In this document: piece after piece, positions 51,637 to 63,303 of the stretch
Position numbering within the stretch: position 1 is the stretch's first letter
How the letters are laid out: the number at the start of each line of letters is the position of its first letter
Assembly: GCA_003999685.1 (NCBI GenBank)
Contig: CP021233.1
Coordinates: 496,001 to 560,000 of the forward strand
Direction of reading: 5' to 3'
Source of the DNA: Taiwanofungus camphoratus
Lineage: Eukaryota > Basidiomycota > Agaricomycetes > Polyporales > Taiwanofungaceae
Length of the DNA: 64,000 nucleotides
Notes under the pieces: generated by a model
Told to the model about the DNA's origin: nothing
Databases searched by the model: none
Seen by the model: the letters and a program-made list of their open reading frames with translations, nothing else
Made by a program: the position numbers and the translations under genes

Positions 51637-54600
51637 ATGTGGGTCATCAATGGCCCATTTGATGCTCAAAACCCTGAAGATACGGCGTTGCAGAGTAAGT
51701 ATCACGCTCTTCATATCCTACGGATCGAGGTAGACCTGCTTTTCAGAAGCAAAACTTCTCAAGCCGGGTGGCAAGTACGCGGTGGGGAGGAAGGAGTCCT
51801 CAGATGTTCAGCTCGTCATCAGGCACAAGCGAATATCTCGGAGGCACGCCGAATTTACTGTCGGGGAGTATTCAGAGGATGATGCGGTGTGTATCTTCTG
51901 CGCTAACACCTTCACATTGAACCACCGATTGCTCATAAAACGAAGATGAACCCTTCCTTTGTACCTACCCTTCATGTCGAGGTTTTTGGAGACCTTAAAA
52001 CTGGACGCCACTTGAAAAGGCGAAGCCGAGAAGAGAAATATATTCTTTTTCCAGGCCAAGGATTTGAGGTAGAAGACGGTGATATACTGGAGGTGATCTC
52101 CGGCATCCCTGTTACGTTAGCAACTATTTTCATAAGGCTACGGGGTATGGAAAGCTCACAAAGTATGTGGATGCTTTAGAATCAAATGGCAGAAAGTCTG
52201 CTGCTGCTATCCTCCACCAAGAGGTAAGCCAAATGTTTCTCTGCAAACGTGTAGTCGCTTAGGTATGATGGAATTTTCTATTCTGCATGTCTTTGTCTGA
52301 CCGACTTGATTCAGGCATCAGCGTAGTCTATAGCCCTCTGCCCGATGTCACACACCATGTCACCCCAACATACGTTCTCTCTCCCGACATAGCTACTTCT
52401 CTGGTCAACTTAGCCCATCTAGTTAAGCCTTCTTGGCTTGAAGAGATATCTCGTCTCGCAGATCCTACACTTGGATCTGCCTCGCTTGAGCACACATTTG
52501 CCCTTCCGCTTGAAAGTAAGCATCGCCCGGCGTTCTCCTCTTCACTTCCGGTTGCTCTCAAGGCGTTCGCTAAGTGGGAAAGAAACGAAGCACGGGTGGG
52601 CATTTTTCGAGGCTACCGGTTCATATTTGTAGTTGAAGGGGGGCGAGAAGTACAAGAAGCCATGAGAGAGTTAGTGAGGAGGGGCGAGGGCGATTACGAA
52701 TGTTTCCCCGTGGAAGGAGGCCGTAGCGCCTGGCACAAGGTGCTGGCAAAAGGCAAAGGCAAGGGATCGACCCTGGTCTTGATTGCAAATGAGGAGGCAA
52801 TGACCATTGCAGTGGGAAAGGATCATTGGCGGGATTTAGTGGACGAAGCGGGAAGGTATGGGTGACGTCCGCGTTAGTATGCTTGGTGGCATCACTCACC
52901 ACATCGGGATCTACGCTAGCTTTGGACTACTTCCGCTACCCTTTGAGAAGGTCATTGAGTCGGTGGTTCTTACTGATGTCTCATATATTAACCCAAGTCC
53001 TGTCGAACATGATGGTAACCACACTCTTCGTCTTTTCGATGTCATACTCATAGTTTTTTCTAGATGCCCATGGATTCTCATCACCTTTACCAGATGTGGT
53101 ACCTAACACCCATCCCGACGAACCATCAATACCTCCTGAATTACCAGAGCCTGAACCCGTTCCGGAAAGTGTTGCCCCCAGGAGGAGATTACCCCGTCGA
53201 GCCACTTCCCGCGCATCTTCTCGAGCCCCTTCTCCATCGCCACTTCCACTAGTGTCTGTGCAAGAATCCGAAGAATCCGAGCCATCGAAACCTCGTAGGG
53301 TCGGTCACACCTCTACCTGTCGTCACTCCTGTTACCCATCTGATCTACGTTTCTCTGCGTTGGCACCTTGCAGGCATTGGTACGACGAGCAGGCCGGTCT
53401 CAAGCGCCTATCGTCGGTATAGATGATCTATCAGCAGATTTAGAAGGGGATTCCGTGATTGTATCTTCAACAGCAACGCCCGAACCTGAGCCAGGAAAGC
53501 CAGCACGTAGTACTGATATGACTGTAAGTCTTTCTCCAAGCCCGTCTTTGCTTAGTCTTTTCATGTGACCGTCACAGGCGCCCACGCTAGCAAGGTCCTC
53601 TCGTTTGAAACGCCGTGCTGGGACCACTCAGACACCTGTTAACCAGCTCTTCGCCTTAACAAATGATGTATCACCGACGGAAATAGATGAGCCACCATTG
53701 AAGAAGTTCAAGGCTCTTTTTGAGGAGAGCGATCCAGATCGGATTGCAGAGCTAGGGGCGAGTAGTTCGAATGGGACAGGCACACTTGGTCATGTTGCAA
53801 GCGAAAGCCAGACCTTGACACAGAACCAGAGCAGTTCGACTCAAGTACAACCACGATTGCGTGCTGATGGAGTGACACAACTAGCGCCGTTACCCGAGGA
53901 AGAGGAGGAGAGCATGACTACATCGGTACCAGGAACATCGATCGATAAGCAGATACAAGGTACGAAGAGAAAGAGTCAGGCTGTGGATGAGGACGTTCAG
54001 ATGGAGGATCGAACTGAACCAAGAGCCAAGAAACGGGCAGTCGAGAATGTGAACGCGGTCGAAAAGTCAACATCTCAAGCGGGAACATCGAGAACCGCTT
54101 CGAAGCCCTCCTCCAAGACCAGTAAACAGGCCGAGCTACAAAAGAAGCTGGTTAAATCAGGTGCTGCACCTGGTCGTCCGGACACCGATGAGGCGTTTCT
54201 CAAAGCTGTCGCCTCGACGAAGCGGGGCAAGAAGACTGAGGACACTTTCGACCGTGAGTTCAACAACCTGAAGATCTCGAAGCCAGATCTGGAAAAGGAC
54301 CAAGAGCGCAAGGAGTGGGCTGTGCTGGATGACTTCGGAGATGATGGCGACGTGCGGGGAAATTTCATGGTCATATTGGAGATGGACGTACCCGTGAGAA
54401 AGAATGAAACGCAGGCCTTGGATAGAGGAGGTGGGAGATTGGATTGGGAGGGACGACCTGATTTCAAGAAGTTTAAGAAGGTATGTCACTTCTCATCATT
54501 GTATACGCTAACCCTGAGCCGCGCTTTAGAAATCAGTCGGGGAGACGCGGCACGTAGTTCAGCTATACGTCGATGAAAAGAATGATTATGGCGTAGGATC

Positions 54601-55194
54601 GCGTAAGTGATTGGATCGACATTGCATGCAGCGGAGTGCTCAACGTTGATCTTAGAGTATTGGAAGGACAGTCCACAAATGCAGCCGTCATCACAGCCAC
54701 AGTCGCATCTGCCGGGGACAAGGCATGATCCCAGTCAAACAGCGCCATCGCGATCGCAAACCCAACGGAAAGGAAGGAGTCGAACGGTTGTTGTCGATTC
54801 TGAAGAAGATAACTCCGATTTCCCAGAGTCTGCGGAAGTCAAGACCGTACAGAGCCGAGCATCGACACAGACTGTTAGAGCACGAACGGAACGAACGCAA
54901 CTTCGGGAAAAGAGCCAACCTTTGTTCATGGACTCCGAGGAAGATGAGCAGAAAGACAGTGGCAAACAGATGCTGCCAGACGATGACATGCTTAATGCTA
55001 ACATCGACGAAGACTTCGATGACGATTTTACCCTGCGTTCCAGCAGACCGAAGACCCACAGTTCTGCGACACGACAATCGTCAAGAATAGCTACATCCAG
55101 AAAGTTGCCACTGGGTGCTATCATTGACGATGACTCAGATGATGAGGCGACATTCAAAGGGTTTGGAGCAAAGAGGAAAGGGAAGAGAAGGTGA
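51637..55194 (+). CDS. Nbs1-type subunit of the Mre11-Rad50-Nbs1 complex
   Basis: The N-terminal FHA domain is spread over exons: LLKPGGKYAVGRKESSDVQL, VIRHKRISRRHAEFTV with the FHA GR and SRRH, and later VPTLHVE and DGDILEVISGIPV. A BRCT region follows (VVYSPLPDVTHHVTPTYVLS, LVNLAHLVKPSWLEEISRLA, NEARVGIFRGYRFIFVVEGG). The long middle is acidic and disordered. The decisive motif is the Mre11-binding RPDFKKFKK near 54460, equivalent to NFKKFKK of human NBS1, followed by VGETRHVVQLYV. The C-terminus (DDEATFKGFGAKRKGKRR) has the acidic-then-basic end typical of fungal Nbs1. The protein recruits the MRN complex and ATM/Tel1 to double-strand breaks. About ten introns; those around 52100-52320 and 52860-53600 are approximate. 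The start (MWVINGPFDA) is the first ATG before the FHA domain. Confidence 0.88.
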
Positions 55195-55971
55195 TTTTGC
55201 TGGAGGAATTTTCCGTGTTGATATTACACGGTTGATACTTTCTGAGACATGTGATCTCAATAATGCTTGGCTAATACACCACCAGAAGTTGGAATGAAGC
55301 AGAAGACGAGATGCAGTATCAAATATGGGTTCTGATCCTTGGCCGGATAAGACCCATATGTCGAAACACTCCGTGGTGGGCGTACTTCCGGACATGGTGC
55401 GCCATACAACTCTGAATCAACTATCGAATACCCTAATCGAAAAGACACCAGCGACCGGTTTCATGTAAGTGTGAAGCAATGCGACTGACATCAACGTGTC
55501 GTCTGCTGAGTATATAATGCCATATAATCCGTGAAAGTATGAAAGTTCATTAGCGTTATTTCGCTGACACTCCGCATTCTCCGTACCCTCACTATCACAT
55601 CATTAGTGTTAGATGAATAGTAGTGTATTGATGCAAGGATGTCGTTGCCTCGAACGCCGCTCTAGCGCTCAATTTCGGTGCGCCCGCCTTGAAGCTGGCC
55701 TCCTTTCCAATGCTGCTGTACATCGCCTTACATCTCAAAGCCTTTTCTTGTACTACGAAGAAATTGTATTGATTGTCGAATAATTGTCAGTGTACAAGTT
55801 CTGCACTACGATCCAAGTAGACGAGCTCGGAACGACGATTACCATTTTTGGATTGAGGTACGGCCGAGCAAACGATCGCCGGCTTCTTCCTTTCAATCCC
55901 AGAGTGTATCATTACTCTCGCTTTCGTTGTAGGCTGGGTGCACCGAAAGTCTGTGCGTCTCATTGTTGCAC
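55195..55971. other. Intergenic, 0.8 kb
   Basis: This holds the 3' end of Nbs1 and the promoter of the mannosyltransferase. No gene or element recognised. Confidence 0.5.
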
Positions 55972-57924
55972 ATGGCCGTTTTTTTCCGACGACGTAGCCT
56001 CATACGTGTTTTTCTTTTTGCTGCTACTGTATTCCTTGTCCGGCTGTTCATTGTCTCCCCGTCTCCAGCATCGTCGGTATCCTCGTTTTACACGTCGAGG
56101 TCTCAGGAGATTCGGAAGCAAAACGTGCTTGACCTGGTCGCACGGTCGGATAAACCGCTTGATGCTCGGAAACACTCATTCCTGCAAGTTCGAATGGGGA
56201 GGGATGACAGGCCCGACCTCTTCAGCGATATAATCAGGGACGGAGTATTGGATTACTGGGAGAGATTTCAGAAGCCTTAGTGAGTTCCAGCCACGCCTCG
56301 AGCCCGCATTTTGTTCATTTTCCTCAGTATCGTTGGTCATGACACAGCTCATATGGACGAACAATCCGTTCTGTCCTCTATTGAGCAGCTTTTGACGTTG
56401 AACGGTTGGGTTGCTGCACTGTGTCCTACGCTGACTCGCCCGTTCGGCCAAAATAAGTATGAAGATGCTTATGAGGATCTTGCCAAGCAAGATCATCTCT
56501 ACTATATCGGCATGGTGATCCACTCTGCTGACCATTTCCTCGTGGACCAGTTGGCTGTCATCGTCCAGCTCGCGAAAAGGCTTGGGAATACAAACCTCTT
56601 CGTATCTATGCTGGATTACGACTCTTCAGATTCGACCTCAACGCTGACGGATTTGTGCGAGGCCGTTCTGACGCTTTTGGGAGTCCCGTTTCGTATCCGC
56701 AGAGTTCCTGGAATGACAGTCGATCCCGTCGCGGCCTATTATCCTCTGGAGGAAGCATATACCAGGAATCTGGTGTTGGAGCCTTTGCATGAACTGAACC
56801 AAAAGCGCAAAATCAAGTTCCATCGCGTTATTTGGCTCAAAGGCTTCACTTGTCCCAACGATATTTTGGAAACAATCAAACTGAGTATAGCAAATGAGGC
56901 GGCTATGGTGTGTGGGATGGATTGGGCAGAGCATAATGGCTTCTTCATTTTCTCTGATCGGTGAGCGGAGTCGATCATGGTCTTCTATTCTGGGCTATTG
57001 ATCTCGATGCTAGCTGGCGCACCCGCGATATCAACGGCGACCAGTTCCGTCAGTCGAAATCATCCTCTATATCGACATCCCCCCTCACATCAGTCCCGCC
57101 GCGTGACGTCGTCGGTGCTCAGCGCTACACTCAGCATCTTCCATTCCAAGTCTTCTGTTGTGAGTCTGGGACACACGTCGTGGACCCTGCTCAGTCATAC
57201 TATGCGGGCATCTCTTATCGTGCGGGGATGGATTTCCATAATGCAAGCACTCCGGCAGACCCGCCCGTTCGAGACCCGGAGGCAAAATGCTTGGACAGTG
57301 CACAGGCATGGTTCTGCAGGGACTTATGGGTGTGGAAAGCGAGAGAGGGCATGCGTGCCCTCGAGCCCGATTCGGACGACGAAGGTGCAGTTGCACGAAA
57401 TGGCCGCAAGGTGAAGCGGGATCCTGCTCCGGTTGACCCCGACGAGCCTCTGGCGCCTCGACAAGCAGGGAAGGAAGACCTGGATGCGAATGCAGGATCT
57501 GATTACGATGCTTCCGACCTCCCGCTTGCTGATCCGCCTCCCGCAGACTCACAAGACCCACAAGAGCTGACGATCCCTAACTCAGTCTTCCGCCCCGCAA
57601 GGATTCTCGTCAATCCTCGCTGTGTCACCACATATGCGGGTGTCTCGCACACGCAGCTCGCACTCGACCTATTTGGTCCACCGGACGAGGAGAGGGAGGC
57701 CCAGCTGAAAGGGAGAGACGTGTTGGATGAGTGGGAGGGCGCGCCGGATACTTTCGTGTGTCAAGAGCAGCAGTGAGTCATGTTTCTTTGTTACCTCATG
57801 GATGGTTGCTGACATTCGCATGTCTCTCGCCAGACGCACGGGCGGAAGGAGAGCCGCAAAAACGCAGAGACGGCTCAGCTTCTCGATTCATCGTGAGCTT
57901 GAGGAATCATTGTCGACATCATAG
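55972..57924 (+). CDS. CAP59/CMT1-type alpha-1,3-mannosyltransferase (GT69)
   Basis: Four exons (55972-56279, 56328-56960, 57014-57772, 57834-57924) sum to 597 codons. A cytoplasmic MAVFFRRRSLIR and a hydrophobic anchor (VFLFAATVFLVRLFIV) make it a type II Golgi or ER membrane protein. The lumenal catalytic region has YYIGMVIHSADHFLVDQLAV, NLFVSMLDYDSSDSTSTLTD, FRIRRVPGM, a KFHRVIWLKGFTCPNDILET stretch, EAAMVCGMDWAEHNGFFIFS, then RDINGDQFRQ and FQVFCCESGTHVVDPAQSYY. These are the conserved blocks of the Cryptococcus Cap59/Cmt1 family, which transfers mannose in extracellular polysaccharide or glycolipid synthesis. An insertion of about 90 acidic and Pro-rich residues (residues about 440-530) precedes NSVFRPARILVNPRCVTTYA, a typical family end. 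The C-terminus carries a basic RTGGRRAAKTQRR tail. Confidence 0.92.
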
Positions 57925-58163
57925 CTTATCGATGCATTGCGTTAATGTATTCTATATCTTGTTACTCGCATAATTTTGGGACCTTGGGTATGTTTGTTTT
58001 GCAATTGGTAGTATTGGCTTCGCTGAATCTTTATGATCCTCTCTTGTCACCGTCACGATATGGCATATTCTTGTTTCGCTTTCGGCCAATGTATTACACA
58101 CTTCAGAGCACGACACATACACACAGGGACAATAGTAGTACTATTGGGACAGCGGACACCTAT

Positions 58164-58168
58164 AGATA
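58164..58168. repeat. Target-site duplication AGATA, left of the copia element
   Basis: Identical 5-bp AGATA directly abuts the left LTR; its partner is at 63304-63308. Five bases is the usual length for Ty1/copia integrase. Confidence 0.9.
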
Positions 58169-58544
58169 TATCAAAATGGGACGCAGGGAACAGCAATTAA
58201 GTGCTGGAGTCCGAAGTAAGCCACAGAGATGTATTCAAATAATGTACTCTACTACATACCTGGAGTCCGAAGTAAGCCACAGAGATGGGGGGCTACTCCG
58301 GACTACAGGGCACTATTTATGCTGGTGAGAACAAAGGGCTCCACCACAGAACAATAGAGTCCATCAAAAAGGGAACAATACAAACATATGACCCAGCCAC
58401 AAAACTAATGTGGCCTGTGTTCAACTCCAATCCAATAGCTCCGCCACTAATGATGTAAGTGGCCCACAGTCTACTGTGGCCACTCCAAGTCCGGCAGCAC
58501 TCCAGCTTGACCAAGGGACTGTGGCAGAGCACATTATTGTGACA
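58169..58544 (-). repeat. 3' LTR of the copia element
   Basis: 376 bp; read on the minus strand it starts TGTCACAATAATG and ends CCATTTTGATA, so its termini form a short imperfect inverted repeat. Matches the other LTR throughout by eye. Confidence 0.92.
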
Positions 58545-58558
58545 TACCCCCCCTGATC
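58545..58558 (-). other. Polypurine tract of the copia element
   Basis: On the minus strand CAGGGGGGGTA lies immediately upstream of the 3' LTR, the position used to prime plus-strand DNA synthesis. Confidence 0.75.
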
Positions 58559-58580
58559 TGCCAAGTCCCAGAGAGAGTGG

Positions 58581-61500
58581 TTAGGATGCTGCAACCCCCA
58601 TCCCAGTACGGCAGAATGCAACTTTAGGTGCAGGTAGTGCCTTGGTTAGACAGTCTGCAAGCATGTCTGCGGTGGGAATGTATTCTGGCTGTATGTGACC
58701 AGATTCCACAGTGTTCCTAAGCCAGAAAGTGCGCAGGTCAAGGTGCTTCATCCGACCATGATGCTCTGGATTCTTTGACACATTGATGCTTGACTGGTTG
58801 TCCATTTCCAAGGGTGAGGCAGTGTCCACTTTGTATCCAAACTCAGTCATCAGATTGCGCATCCAGAGGATTTCTTTGCCAGCTTCAACTGCAGCAACAT
58901 ATTCAGCCTCTGTAGTTGAAAGTGCGACAATAGACTGGAGTTTGCTTGACCAACTGATTGCCCCAGATCCAACTTTGACAAGATAGCCACTAGTGGAGCG
59001 TCCGGTGTCTGGACAGTCACTATGTGCAGAGTCTGTGTAAGTCAGGAAAGGTGCACCCAAATCATCAGGCCTGTAGATGAGCTTGTGGTCCTTGGTGCCC
59101 TGCAAATAGCGAAAGAGGTGCTTGACTGCAGCCCAGTGAGCTGGTCCAGGGCAGGAATTGAAACGAGCAAGGCAGGAGACCGCATATTGAATGTCTGGAC
59201 GAGTCATGATAGCCAGATACATCAGAGAGCCAACTGCATTGAGATATGGCTTGTCCTTCATAAAGGCTCGATCCTCATCGCTCTGGCAGGCTTGTTCTTT
59301 GGAAAGATGAAGGCCAGGTTCCATTGGGGTCAGGACACTCTTGCAACTGGTCAGGCCATACCGCTCAAGCATATCTAGGATGTACTGGTGCTGAGACAAG
59401 AACATGGTGTGTTTTGAACGGTCTCTGGAGATTTCAATGCCCAACAAAAATGTGGTAGGGCCAAGATTGCGCAATTTAAAGTGCTGAGATAGTTGCTCAA
59501 TGGTTCTATCAATTGCAGCTTGTGATTTTGAGGCCAGAGTGAGGTCATCAACATGCACAGGGATGATTATGCGCACATCATCATGCAGATAGATGTAAAC
59601 ACTGCGATCTGACTCCAACCGCTTGAACCCCATGGAGGTGAGCACCTGATGTAGCTTCTTGTTCCACATGCGACCTGCCTGCTTGAGACCATAGATAGGA
59701 CGTCCAAGGCGTAGGACAGTGCCTGGAGGACCTTGAGGAAAGCCTTCTGGTTGCTGCATGTAGATCTCCTCTTCAAGATCACCTTGTAAAAATGCGGAGG
59801 AGATGTCCACAGAGTGAAGTTCCAGGTCTTCAATGGCAGAGAGTGCAAGGACAAGGCGCAGGGCAGCAGGGCGAGATGTGGGGGCAAAGACCTCAGTGTA
59901 GTCAAAACCAGGTCGCTGTGAATAGCCCTTGGCCACAAGACGAGCCTTGTATCGCTCAATTGAGCCATCTGCATTGTGTTTGACCTTGAACACCCATCCA
60001 CAGCCAATTGCCTTCTTTCCAGGAGGGAGAGGGACCGCATCCCAGGTATGGTTTGCAATCAAAGACATGATCTCCTCGTTGCAGGCTGTCTGCCATAACT
60101 TGGCATCAGGAGAATGCATTGCCTCACGGAAATTGTGAGGATCAGCATCAGCTGTAAGCCCAGCAAACTGCACTTCAACATAGTCCGCATCTGCACTAAG
60201 CAGATCAAGGGGATCAGGAGAGTCTTCGCGCTTTGGGACAGGAGCAGGAACTGAAGCATGGCGTCTTCCTCTGCGAATAGCAATAGGCAGATCAAGCTCA
60301 TTGACCTCAGGAGGAGGTTGAGGTGCAGAGGCAGGGGGTGGCTGAGCAGCTTGAGGCACAGGAGGCACAATGGGTGCAGGAGGCGCAGCTTGAACAGACA
60401 CTGGAGCAACTGGAGGAGGTGCAGCTGCAGGCACAGGCACAATAGGTGGCTCAGGTATGGCAGCAGGCACAGAGTCGACATCCCCCCCATGATCCAGTGC
60501 AGGTACAAAGAGAGGGACAGTCTCAGAAGTTGAAGGGTCAACAATTGGAGTAGAAAGTGAGGGAGGAGTGCGCTTGAGACCAGGGAAGTAGCGTTCATCA
60601 AATTCAGCACGCTCTGAAATTAGAACTCGCCTTGTATCAGGGCAGTAGAATTTCCAGCCCTTGTAGCCATCAGGGTAGCCAATGAACACGCATTTCTGCA
60701 TGTGAGGGGACAGTCCTTTGCGCTGGTCCTTTTGAATGTGCACATAGGCAGTGCAGCCCCAAACTCGAAGGTGTGCCACACTAGGCTTGTTCTTGTGCCA
60801 CAGCTCATAGGGTGTGGTTCCAGGTCGCACAGAAGTGGGCAAGCGATTCCAGACATGAACCATAGCAGCAACAGCTTCACCCCAGAAACTTGGAGGCAAA
60901 TTGGACTCTGCAAGCATGGCAGTAACAGTGTCAGACATGATCCCATTGGCTCGCTCTGCAACTCCATTCTGTTGTGGCCTATTGTGCACAGTGTGACGCC
61001 TCACAATGCCACAAGAGTCAGTAAAAGCAATGAACTCTTTGGACATGTATTCTCCTCCCTTGTCATCCTGTAATGCCTTTATTTTGGTGCTGAGCTGGTT
61101 CTCAGCATAGGCCTTGAACTGCTTGAACGCACTGAAGGCTTCACTTTTGGCTTTCAAAAGGATAACCACTCTGAATCTAGAGTAGTCATCGATGAAGGTG
61201 ATCCAGTAGCGGTAGCCTGAGTGTGTGCGGACAGGGAGAGGGCCATGGATATCAGTATGGACAAGTTCTAGAGGCTTTGAGGATGTGTGATTGGAGGGAG
61301 GGAAGGGGTTGGCTCGCATTTTGCCTGCCAGGCAAGGCTCACAGACAGGATCAGGCTGCTGCTTTGAGTTGAGAGTTAGACCAGTGACCAGGTCGTCTTT
61401 GACAAGCTTCTGGACATCTGCATGATTATTGTGAGCAAGACGACGGTGCCAGAGACTGAGATCAAGTGGTAGAGTGGCTGCAAGGCATGCAGATGCCTCA

Positions 61501-62768
61501 AAATAAGGCTCAACTTCACCATCCAAGTAGGCAGCATTGTTGGAATCTATTGGTGCCACAAAGCGCAGTGTGCCAGTCTGGTAGAAGGCAATGGCATCTG
61601 AAGAGATGTTGATGGAAAATCCTTTATTCCGGGCAAGATAAAGACATGACAGAAGATTACTGCGCAGGTCAGGCACATGCAGGACCCTCGAAAATTCCAC
61701 AGCCCGCAGAAATGCTCCCTTCACCCTAGGTCTGAAGATGACCGACCCAACTCCAGCAGAATAGACAACATTGTTGTCTGCCAGCTTCACAGGAATGCGC
61801 AGGGGCTTATAATTGCGAAGCCAGTGGCGATGGGGCGTCATATGAGAAGTGGCGCCTGTGTCTGCATTCCAGGTGAAGTCAGCATCATGCTGAAGCGGTG
61901 TAAAGGGTGAGGAGGGCTCAGGTGAATTGGAACTTGCATTTGCAGCAGCTTCCTGAGTGGGTTCTTCTGTCTTGGTCTGTGCAGTATTGGCCTTTCCTTT
62001 GCCTCTGGTGGCACGACGCTCCTTGGCCTGTTTTTGCGCCTTCTGGAATGAGTAGCACTGTGGCTGAGTGTGGCCAGGTGCACCACAGAAGTCACAGGGG
62101 CCAGAGGACGATGAAGTGGCTGCCAGAGCGGTCTGAGATGAGATAGAGGACTCATGGCGGCGTTGGGCATCCTCAGTAACAAAGGCCTGAATGACCGTTT
62201 CCTTTTTGAGGTCACCATTGAGGAGCTGAGAGCGCAGTAGGGCAAACTCCTCTCTAGGCAGGGCAAGGATCATGGCCATGACAGTCAGCTCCTTGTCCAG
62301 ATCCTCCAAAGTGTAGTGGTCAGGACGCAGGTTCTTGCATTGCTGCATGGCATCTTCAGCACGATTAATGACGGTCTGAAGCGAGTCAGAGTCTCCTTTT
62401 CTGATGGACAGGAGCGATTCCCAAGCATTCCAGCGCGCAGCAGGATGCTTGCGCTGGTGAGCATTCTTGAGAGTAGCCCACATCTTGACAGGGTCACTGT
62501 CAATGCCAGAAAAATGCACCTTTTGGTCCGCTTCCACCATCAAATACAGCCATCCAGCTGCCTTGGCCTCCTGCACCTCCCAAGCTTCGAGTTTTGTGGC
62601 CTCAGCATCAGTGGGTGCCTTGACATCCTTGGGGGTAGGTTTGGGGTATGCCCCAGAAACAAGACGCCATAGGCCTGCAGAGCGCAGCCAGGCAGTCATA
62701 TCCCCAGCCCAGGACTTGTAGTTCGATGCATTGAGCTTTGGAAATGAAGGGGAGGACGAGTTTGACAT
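58581..62768 (-). CDS. Copia gag-pol polyprotein
   Basis: One open frame of 1395 codons from the ATG giving MSNSSSPSFPKLNASNYKSW. In order: a Gag region of the UBN2/Copia type (LNASNYKSWAGDM, KNAHQRKHPA), a CCHC zinc knuckle near residues 225-238 (CDFCGAPGHTQPQC), an aspartic protease site (WNADTGATSHMT), the GAG-pre-integrase segment (LDLSLWHRRLAHNNHADVQK), integrase core (PLELVHTDIHGPLPVRTHSG, DDKGGEYMSKEF, RPQQNGVAERANGIM), a Pro/Ala-rich linker, reverse transcriptase (GCGWVFKVKHNADGSIERYK, LHSVDISSAFLQGDLEEEIY, YGLKQAGRMW, VHVDDLTLAS) and RNase H (TYTDSAHSDCPDTGRSTSGY, ALSTTEAEYVAAVEAGKEIL). As in other single-frame copia elements, Gag and Pol products would be released by the element's own protease. 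Confidence 0.95.
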   Translation of the reverse strand: MSNSSSPSFPKLNASNYKSWAGDMTAWLRSAGLWRLVSGAYPKPTPKDVKAPTDAEATKLEAWEVQEAKAAGWLYLMVEADQKVHFSGIDSDPVKMWATLKNAHQRKHPAARWNAWESLLSIRKGDSDSLQTVINRAEDAMQQCKNLRPDHYTLEDLDKELTVMAMILALPREEFALLRSQLLNGDLKKETVIQAFVTEDAQRRHESSISSQTALAATSSSSGPCDFCGAPGHTQPQCYSFQKAQKQAKERRATRGKGKANTAQTKTEEPTQEAAANASSNSPEPSSPFTPLQHDADFTWNADTGATSHMTPHRHWLRNYKPLRIPVKLADNNVVYSAGVGSVIFRPRVKGAFLRAVEFSRVLHVPDLRSNLLSCLYLARNKGFSINISSDAIAFYQTGTLRFVAPIDSNNAAYLDGEVEPYFEASACLAATLPLDLSLWHRRLAHNNHADVQKLVKDDLVTGLTLNSKQQPDPVCEPCLAGKMRANPFPPSNHTSSKPLELVHTDIHGPLPVRTHSGYRYWITFIDDYSRFRVVILLKAKSEAFSAFKQFKAYAENQLSTKIKALQDDKGGEYMSKEFIAFTDSCGIVRRHTVHNRPQQNGVAERANGIMSDTVTAMLAESNLPPSFWGEAVAAMVHVWNRLPTSVRPGTTPYELWHKNKPSVAHLRVWGCTAYVHIQKDQRKGLSPHMQKCVFIGYPDGYKGWKFYCPDTRRVLISERAEFDERYFPGLKRTPPSLSTPIVDPSTSETVPLFVPALDHGGDVDSVPAAIPEPPIVPVPAAAPPPVAPVSVQAAPPAPIVPPVPQAAQPPPASAPQPPPEVNELDLPIAIRRGRRHASVPAPVPKREDSPDPLDLLSADADYVEVQFAGLTADADPHNFREAMHSPDAKLWQTACNEEIMSLIANHTWDAVPLPPGKKAIGCGWVFKVKHNADGSIERYKARLVAKGYSQRPGFDYTEVFAPTSRPAALRLVLALSAIEDLELHSVDISSAFLQGDLEEEIYMQQPEGFPQGPPGTVLRLGRPIYGLKQAGRMWNKKLHQVLTSMGFKRLESDRSVYIYLHDDVRIIIPVHVDDLTLASKSQAAIDRTIEQLSQHFKLRNLGPTTFLLGIEISRDRSKHTMFLSQHQYILDMLERYGLTSCKSVLTPMEPGLHLSKEQACQSDEDRAFMKDKPYLNAVGSLMYLAIMTRPDIQYAVSCLARFNSCPGPAHWAAVKHLFRYLQGTKDHKLIYRPDDLGAPFLTYTDSAHSDCPDTGRSTSGYLVKVGSGAISWSSKLQSIVALSTTEAEYVAAVEAGKEILWMRNLMTEFGYKVDTASPLEMDNQSSINVSKNPEHHGRMKHLDLRTFWLRNTVESGHIQPEYIPTADMLADCLTKALPAPKVAFCRTGMGVAAS

Positions 62769-62910
62769 TTGTAGCCCAGATAGAAAGGAATGAGTAAGAA
62801 CAGGATTTGGGATGATTTGAACAAGATGTTGTATGGGGACAAAGCAGTGTCCCAAAAATCGAAAGAGATCGTCTGTGATGCGCTAGTAGTGTGTGTAATA
62901 GACTGCTATA

Positions 62911-62927
62911 GCGCAGGGCTCATAACC
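62911..62927 (-). other. Primer-binding site of the copia element (half-tRNA-iMet type)
   Basis: Directly beside the 5' LTR the minus strand reads GGTTATGAGCCCTGCGC. It is complementary to GCGCAGGGCTCATAACC, which I recall as the anticodon stem-loop part of fungal initiator tRNA-Met, not to a tRNA 3' end. Drosophila copia and yeast Ty5 are known to prime with such an internal 5'-half of tRNA-iMet. Confidence 0.75.
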
Positions 62928-63303
62928 TATCAAAATGGGACGCAGGGAACAGCAATTAAGTGCTGGAGTCCGAAGTAAGCCACAGAGATGTATTCAAATA
63001 ATGTACTCTACTACATACCTGGAGTCCGAAGTAAGCCACAGAGATGGGGGGCTACTCCGGACTACAGGGCACTATTTATGCTGGTGAGAACAAAGGGCTC
63101 CACCACAGAACAATAGAGTCCATCAAAAAGGGAACAATACAAACATATGACCCAGCCACAAAACTAATGTGGCCTGTGTTCAACTCCAATCCAATAGCTC
63201 CGCCACTAATGATGTAAGTGGCCCACAGTCTACTGTGGCCACTCCAAGTCCGGCAGCACTCCAGCTTGACCAAGGGACTGTGGCAGAGCACATTATTGTG
63301 ACA
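62928..63303 (-). repeat. 5' LTR of the copia element
   Basis: 376 bp, matching the copy at 58169-58544 throughout by eye. It carries the element's own promoter and lies 298 bp upstream of the OTC start codon, transcribed in the opposite direction. Confidence 0.92.

Larger units (their letters stand above)
58169..63303 (-). mobile_element. Ty1/copia LTR retrotransposon, 5.1 kb, looks whole and very young
   Basis: Two 376-bp LTRs (58169-58544 and 62928-63303) that I find identical by eye enclose a 4.4-kb internal region read on the minus strand. Parts in transcription order: 5' LTR, primer-binding site next to it, one long gag-pol frame, polypurine tract, 3' LTR. A 5-bp AGATA duplication flanks the element. 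The enzyme order protease, integrase, reverse transcriptase, RNase H defines Ty1/copia. Matching LTRs, an intact target duplication and an open coding frame point to very recent insertion. Each LTR contains an internal 28-bp direct repeat with a 56-bp period (58204-58231, 58260-58287 in the left copy). It sits between the mannosyltransferase and ornithine carbamoyltransferase genes. Confidence 0.95.
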
